Origin: Argentina anserina
Taxonomy: Eukaryota > Streptophyta > Magnoliopsida > Rosales > Rosaceae
NCBI RefSeq assembly: GCF_933775445.1
Contig: NC_065878.1
Coordinates: 7,630,395-7,694,394, forward strand
Direction: 5' to 3'
DNA: 64,000 nt
Shown here: positions 60,051 to 64,000 of the stretch, one piece after another
Layout: each line of letters opens with the position of its first letter
Position numbering within the stretch: the first letter of the stretch is position 1
Notes under the pieces: generated by a model
Told to the model about the DNA's origin: nothing
Databases searched by the model: none
Seen by the model: the letters and a program-made list of their open reading frames with translations, nothing else
Made by a program: the position numbers and the translations under genes

Positions 60051-60176
60051 AACCCATTGAAAAACAAATTAAAAATCAGGAATTATACAGCGAAAAACAC
60101 CAAAAACGGATATGAACTGGTCGTGGGTGCACGTGCACTGTCGGTGAACCCGCACTCACAACCAAGATTTTCAAAA

Positions 60177-60330
60177 CTGGGCCGGGTCGAATCTGCCGGG
60201 TTAGGTTGCAATTGCCGGGTCGGGTTGAACTTTCCGGGTCAGGTTGAACAGCCCGGTTCGGATCGATATTGGGCCGGGTCGGGTTGAGTAAAAAATGGGT
60301 CGGGCGGGTCGAGTCGGATATGTGGGGATT
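60177..60330 (-). repeat. Copia 2 leader hexamer repeats (CGACCC-type)
   Basis: Multiple GGGTCGGGTT / GCCGGGTC variants on the plus strand (CCCGACCC on the sense strand) lie between primer-binding site and gag start, mirroring the leader of Copia element 1 at 12995-13150. The GC-rich frames at 60240-60860 on both strands are leader sequence, not genes. Confidence 0.65.
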
Positions 60331-60989
60331 CGATTCTTAAAGCTCGGCGACTTGAGGGGCTGAAACTAGTCGAACTAGTTCGGAGCGCGGCGATGGAGAG
60401 CTCGCGACGATAGTGAGTTCGCGGCGATGGAGAGCTGGAGAGGAGGAAGCGCCGAAAGTAGCGGCAGCAGCGGCGAAAGAAACGGACCCGGGTTTGGCTT
60501 GGAATGCAGGAGGAGCGGATCCGGATTTTGTTGTCGTTTAAGGGCGAAGCGGAGCGCCGAGATGGTTGTCGGACCTCATTGGACGGGATGCCGAGAAGAA
60601 ACGAGTGGCCGCACAAATGAAGCGCCTAGCCGGCGGCGACGAGCTTGGACAGATACTTAGCTCTGATACATAGAGAAAAAAACGAAGCTCCGATTCGGGT
60701 CGTTGGGTGGTTGGAGCAGTCACCTCCGTGCTTCCGTGGTGGTATCGTCGTCGGTGGCAAGACAAGCGGCGGCAACCAAAAAACCCATAAAATAAAACAG
60801 AGACTCGGCTCTGATACCAACTTAAAAGGTATGAACTTGTATTTATTTTTCTTGCTCAATTACATCATGATCTATCCTATATATAACCTACTACACATTT
60901 CACTAATTCCACAAATCATGTCCGTGATTTCTGGTGTAAATCACGCTAACAACTAAGACCAAAATATTATCCATCGATAGATGGAAGTC

Positions 60990-61077
60990 TTATCCATTAA
61001 TAGACGGAACTTCAACAGCAACTAGGTCTAGAGGGAGATTATGAGCATTACGTTCATGCATAACTTCCATACCAAGG
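60990..61077 (-). pseudogene. psbA: Nuclear copy of chloroplast psbA 3-prime end (NUPT)
   Basis: On the minus strand, from 61077 to the stop codon TAA at 60992-60990, the sequence encodes the last 28 residues of photosystem II protein D1 ([13 protein letters not shown] ... P-L-D-L). It has a few substitutions, such as Leu for the usual Phe after the His-Asn. It is only 88 bp, lacks the rest of psbA and its promoter, and sits between the Copia 2 TSD and the Harbinger TSD. It is therefore a plastid-to-nucleus fragment, not a gene. A second partial copy of the terminal codons (TTATCCATCGATAGATGG) lies just left at about 60967. Confidence 0.85.
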
Positions 61078-61742
61078 AAAAGCCATGGATGAGTTTGTTT
61101 CTCACTTATCTAAGGGCATCTCCATCCATCTATCCAAAACTTATACCCAAACTCAAATTCTAGGTCACCCAAACTCATTTTGGGCACCTTAATTGTTTAT
61201 CTCCAACAAGAGTAACCCAAACTCATACCCAATTTTATACTTTAATCAATTTATATTTTATATCATTATAATTTAGCAATTTCTTGTATTTATTCATCAT
61301 ATATAATATATATGTTATTTAATTAAAAAGCAACAACAAAAATTTTATTTTCTGAAAATAGTAAAATGTTAATTTTGACTCGATTTGCTTACTCCAACTA
61401 AAATACAAATATGTGTGTTTGTCACATGTAAAATGTTTACAGGGCGATGAGATTGCGGTTTAGATTTTCATCCACCACGTGTCAATGCCTATCTCTAAAA
61501 AATACAATTTCGATAAGAAATTTGATTTTAAATTAAATGAATATTGACGCACTACGTGTCGCTGCTTGATAGGTTGGTGAGATTGGGTTTGTGATTTTTA
61601 TCTATGTCATATCCTATTTCATTGTATTTAAATAACATACCCCGGAAATACATCAAAGTCACCAATTCACAAACATTTCTCTCCCTCGAATTAGAATTTG
61701 AGCTTCTCTATTTTCGATTGATAACTTTATTGATTTGCAGCA

Positions 61743-63051
61743 ATGAATAGGCTTCGAAAACTGCTGAAGAAGGAGGAAGAAGATTCCATTACAAGGAATC
61801 GTCAAAGAGCCTTAGTAATGCAAGTAGCTACTTCAGAAATCCAAAGGATCCAGGAGGAAGAATCGCAATGGGGTGTTTCTCGAGAAGGCAGGCGGTACAT
61901 CCCAATAGAGCGGGAAGATATGGATCAGCGATTGAAGGCTCTGTACTTCACTTCACCATGTAGGTTTCAAGGTGATATTTTTTGTAGAAGATACAGAATG
62001 CGCCCTTATTTATTTGACCAGATGATGCATGAAGTTGCCAACCACAATCCTTACTTCGTCCAAATGCGTGACACTTCCGGTAGAGTTGGTTTCTCTGTCG
62101 AACAGAAGCTAACATGTGCCATGAGGATGCTTGCTTACGGCCTTATTGAGGATCTGTGTGATGAGGTCCTTGACATAGTTGAATCTTCAGCTATGGAGAT
62201 TTTGCAACACTTTACCAAAGCAATCTGGAATGTGTACCACAAGCATTACCTATGTCGATCATTACCGGCGGATTTGCAGTGGTTGCTCAATATGGTTGAT
62301 AAAAGAGGGTTCCCTGGAATGGTTGGAAGTCTCGAATGTATGCACTTGAGTTGGAAGAACTGTCCCACTTCATGGCAAGGGCATTTCACCAGTCATAAAA
62401 GGAAAACCGACAATCATTCTGGAGGCGGTTGCATCGTATGATACTTGGATTTGGCATGCATATTTTGGACTTCCAAGTTCTCTTAATGACATCAATGTCC
62501 TTGGAATGTCTCCACTATTTGATGATGTATGCAAAGGAGAATCTCCTTGAGTGAAGTACCGTGTAGCATCTCAAGATTATGGCCAATGCTACTACCTAGT
62601 CAACGCGATCTACCCTAAATGGGGGAATTTTCTGAAAGCAATGAGAAATCCAATTACGCCACAACAAGCTCACTTCACAAAGATGCAAGAGTCATTCAGA
62701 AAACATGTGGAGAGGACATTTGAAATTCTCCTAGCTCGCTTTGCAATTGTGAGAGGACCTAATCGTGGATGGGCCAGGGAAGATCTCTTATACATTATGA
62801 TGACATGTATTATTTTACACAATATAATTGTGGAAGATGAGTGCGAGGAAGAAGAGGATATGGTAATTGACCGAGATGAGATCACAACAATGCCAAGGGC
62901 TGCAAAAGTATATGATATGTATGATAATGATCATCAAGTTGAGCATAACATCTCCGCTCTGATGAATTGTTGCATCGATACCAAGGGCTTAGATATCCAA
63001 TTATGCATAATTATCTCCAAGAAGATTTGGTTAAACACCTATGGAATGTGA
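61743..63051 (+). pseudogene. PIF/Harbinger transposase (DDE_4 / HARBI1-like), disabled
   Basis: The ATG at 61743 opens 232 codons. A frameshift near 62400 (after S-H-K, within an A/G run) moves the coding frame, which continues K-P-T-I-I-L-E-A-V-A-S-Y-D-T-W-I-W-H. A TGA at 62548 interrupts it, and the remainder runs to 63051. Catalytic positions: the first Asp (family G-S-L-D-C-M-H-W) is Glu here and Trp is Leu. The second (L-N-D-I-N-V-L) and the acidic residue in H-V-E-R-T-F are kept. The last open part continues past I-V-E-D-E. With a shifted frame, a stop and a changed catalytic residue it cannot be active, but it may reflect a recently active family. Confidence 0.88.
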
Positions 63052-63108
63052 AGGTGCATGCTTGCATAACCGTAGATGATATGGGATTTTAATGTATTTT
63101 TTATGCTT

Positions 63109-64000
63109 TTAATAATCTCTAAGGCTTTGCCTATATTCGAGATCGTGTTCTCCTTGGTCTGCAATTCTTTGCATCTGGATTAACAGTTCTGATGAAGAGT
63201 TTTTGACAACCTTCTTCTTAGCTACCTTTTGAGCTTTTTGGCCAAGGGAGCGTGCATGTACACTTGAAGGGCTAAAAGAGTGATCACCTTGTGTGCCTTC
63301 TTGCTCCAAGTTAATAGGTGATAGACCACTTGAAAAATTCATAGATGGAGGATGCTAAACTTTGGTGTGTCCTTTAATATTGGCCAACAATGTGCAAACT
63401 CAAACTCATCCACTTGAGTTTTTGCACGATAGGCAGACTTAGCTTGTATTTCCTATATGTAAGAAGAGAGTAAATATTAGTACGTTTATGTAAAAGAGGT
63501 TGCACATAATTATAAAATTATCATTTAGTATATTGACACATATACATGCATTTAAACAAGTACGTACACAAATAAACTTATGTGTCTATCATAATGTATT
63601 TATAATTAACACAATAGCCTTTAACGTAATCGAACATGTGCATCATATTAGTTAATTGCTAGTAACAAATTTAGGAGCGCAAGCATAACAATCATATAAA
63701 TGTAACAATATTATTTCAATATATATTGCTAAATTTAATTACGAAGGATGATTACCTCTTCGAGAGAATTTTCACCGCTTGCACGAGCGGCCGCCACCAA
63801 ATTAAGAGATTCATGCCATCTTCGGCAAACTGGTCTAATCTTTCTCCAACGAGATTCACACCCTCCTCCGGATCTATGAGCTCCATCAATCGGCTTCACC
63901 GTAAGGTAGACTTCATGTATACGCTCCCACAATTTTTTGAATTCTTTCTTGTTAGTCGTATAACCATCTTCACTAATTATAACCACTACTATGCACAAAG
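63109..64000 (-). CDS. Harbinger ORF1, Myb/SANT-NAM-like accessory protein (partial)
   Basis: The minus-strand exon from beyond 64000 to 63756 reads K-L-W-E-R-I-H-E-V-Y, then S-R-W-R-K-I, the trihelix-like DNA-binding domain of Harbinger ORF1 proteins. A GAAGAG^GTAATC donor and an ACATATAG acceptor (63452) join in phase to a second exon with F-A-H-C-W-P-I-L-K-D-T-P-K-F, the NAM-associated region. The frame is then lost near 63355 and resumes (63342-63109) with A-K-K-K-V-V-K. Partners of this type help the transposase bind DNA and enter the nucleus. Because of the frame break it may be non-functional. Confidence 0.6.

Larger units (their letters stand above)
56558..60951 (-). mobile_element. 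gag-less Ty1/Copia element 2 (4.4 kb, TSD ACTAA)
   Basis: LTRs at 60820-60951 (5-prime on the minus strand, 132 bp) and 56558-56688 (131 bp) start TGTTAGCGTG and end CCTTTTAAGT. They differ by five substitutions and one indel. ACTAA flanks both ends (56553-56557 and 60952-60956). The primer-binding site TGGTATCAGAGC (inverse at 60808-60819) abuts the 5-prime LTR, and a purine tract (TTGAGGGGGAG on the minus strand) abuts the 3-prime LTR. The pol region is close to that of element 1 but the LTRs are unrelated. Confidence 0.93.
61114..64000. mobile_element. PIF/Harbinger transposon (left end and both ORFs; right end off window)
   Basis: The likely left terminus GGGCATCTCCATCC at 61114 follows TAA (61111-61113), the 3-bp TSD type of PIF/Harbinger. 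Inside are a transposase on the plus strand (61743-63051) and a Myb/NAM-like accessory ORF on the minus strand (63109 past 64000). This is the classic two-ORF arrangement, here convergent. The right terminus lies beyond the window, so length and TSD cannot be confirmed. Confidence 0.75.

Noticed and set aside
60239..60860. Overlapping GC-rich frames on both strands
   Set aside because: They lie between the primer-binding site and gag start of Copia element 2, in leader sequence.

Overview
This is a stretch of plant nuclear DNA, almost certainly from a eudicot. The evidence is a 14-exon gene with GT-AG introns, plant-type Copia, Ty3/Gypsy, TRIM, hAT, PIF/Harbinger and LINE remains, and a fragment of chloroplast psbA. 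The AT-rich spacers and LTR types would fit a rosid such as Rosaceae, but I cannot fix the genus from sequence alone. There is no bacterial-style operon, CRISPR array, tRNA or rRNA gene that I can support.

Genes. The only clearly intact large gene is on the minus strand at 46539-53726. I could join 14 exons in phase into a 1041-residue, membrane-anchored GT4-type glycosyltransferase of the Arabidopsis At4g01210 type. A single-exon NDR1/HIN1-like (LEA_2) membrane protein lies at 35289-35918 (-). A two-pore K+ channel (TPK-like) gene at 10331-11692 (+) joins an unusual coiled coil of 25-residue repeats to two pore domains, with one in-frame TAG beside the strong splice acceptor. Decayed genes include a RING-H2 E3 ligase pseudogene (45151-45854), a UGT92A-type glucosyltransferase pseudogene lacking its PSPG box (55830-56432), and a small unrecognised locus near 1575-2316.

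Mobile DNA makes up most of the window, and many boundaries can be set exactly from target-site duplications (TSDs). From left to right: a 373-bp non-autonomous hAT element (723-1095); a 1083-bp solo LTR (2362-3444); a foldback MITE running into a roughly 748-bp tandem array (5430-8375); a 628-bp hAT element (9227-9854); a 180-bp-LTR TRIM element (12335-18334) split by a Copia element (12367-17769); a solo LTR (21010-22089); a minus-strand Gypsy element (23736-31604, TSD ATATG) with a second solo LTR nested in its own truncated LTR (28347-30924, TSD TCCCA); LINE debris with a poly(A) tail (32100-33335); Gypsy LTR fragments (37858-39605); a Copia-type gag fragment (39823-40520); a deleted plus-strand Gypsy element (41974-44250); MITEs (44305-44707, 53901-54290); a gag-less minus-strand Copia element (56558-60951, TSD ACTAA); a psbA NUPT (60990-61077); and the start of a PIF/Harbinger element (from 61114 past the window end) with convergent transposase and Myb/NAM-like ORFs.

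I did not find a coherent new multi-gene system. The observations most worth following up are the coiled-coil/TPK locus, the long-period tandem array, the two Copia elements that share pol but carry unrelated LTRs (one cleanly gag-deleted), and the palindromic MITE just upstream of the glycosyltransferase start codon.
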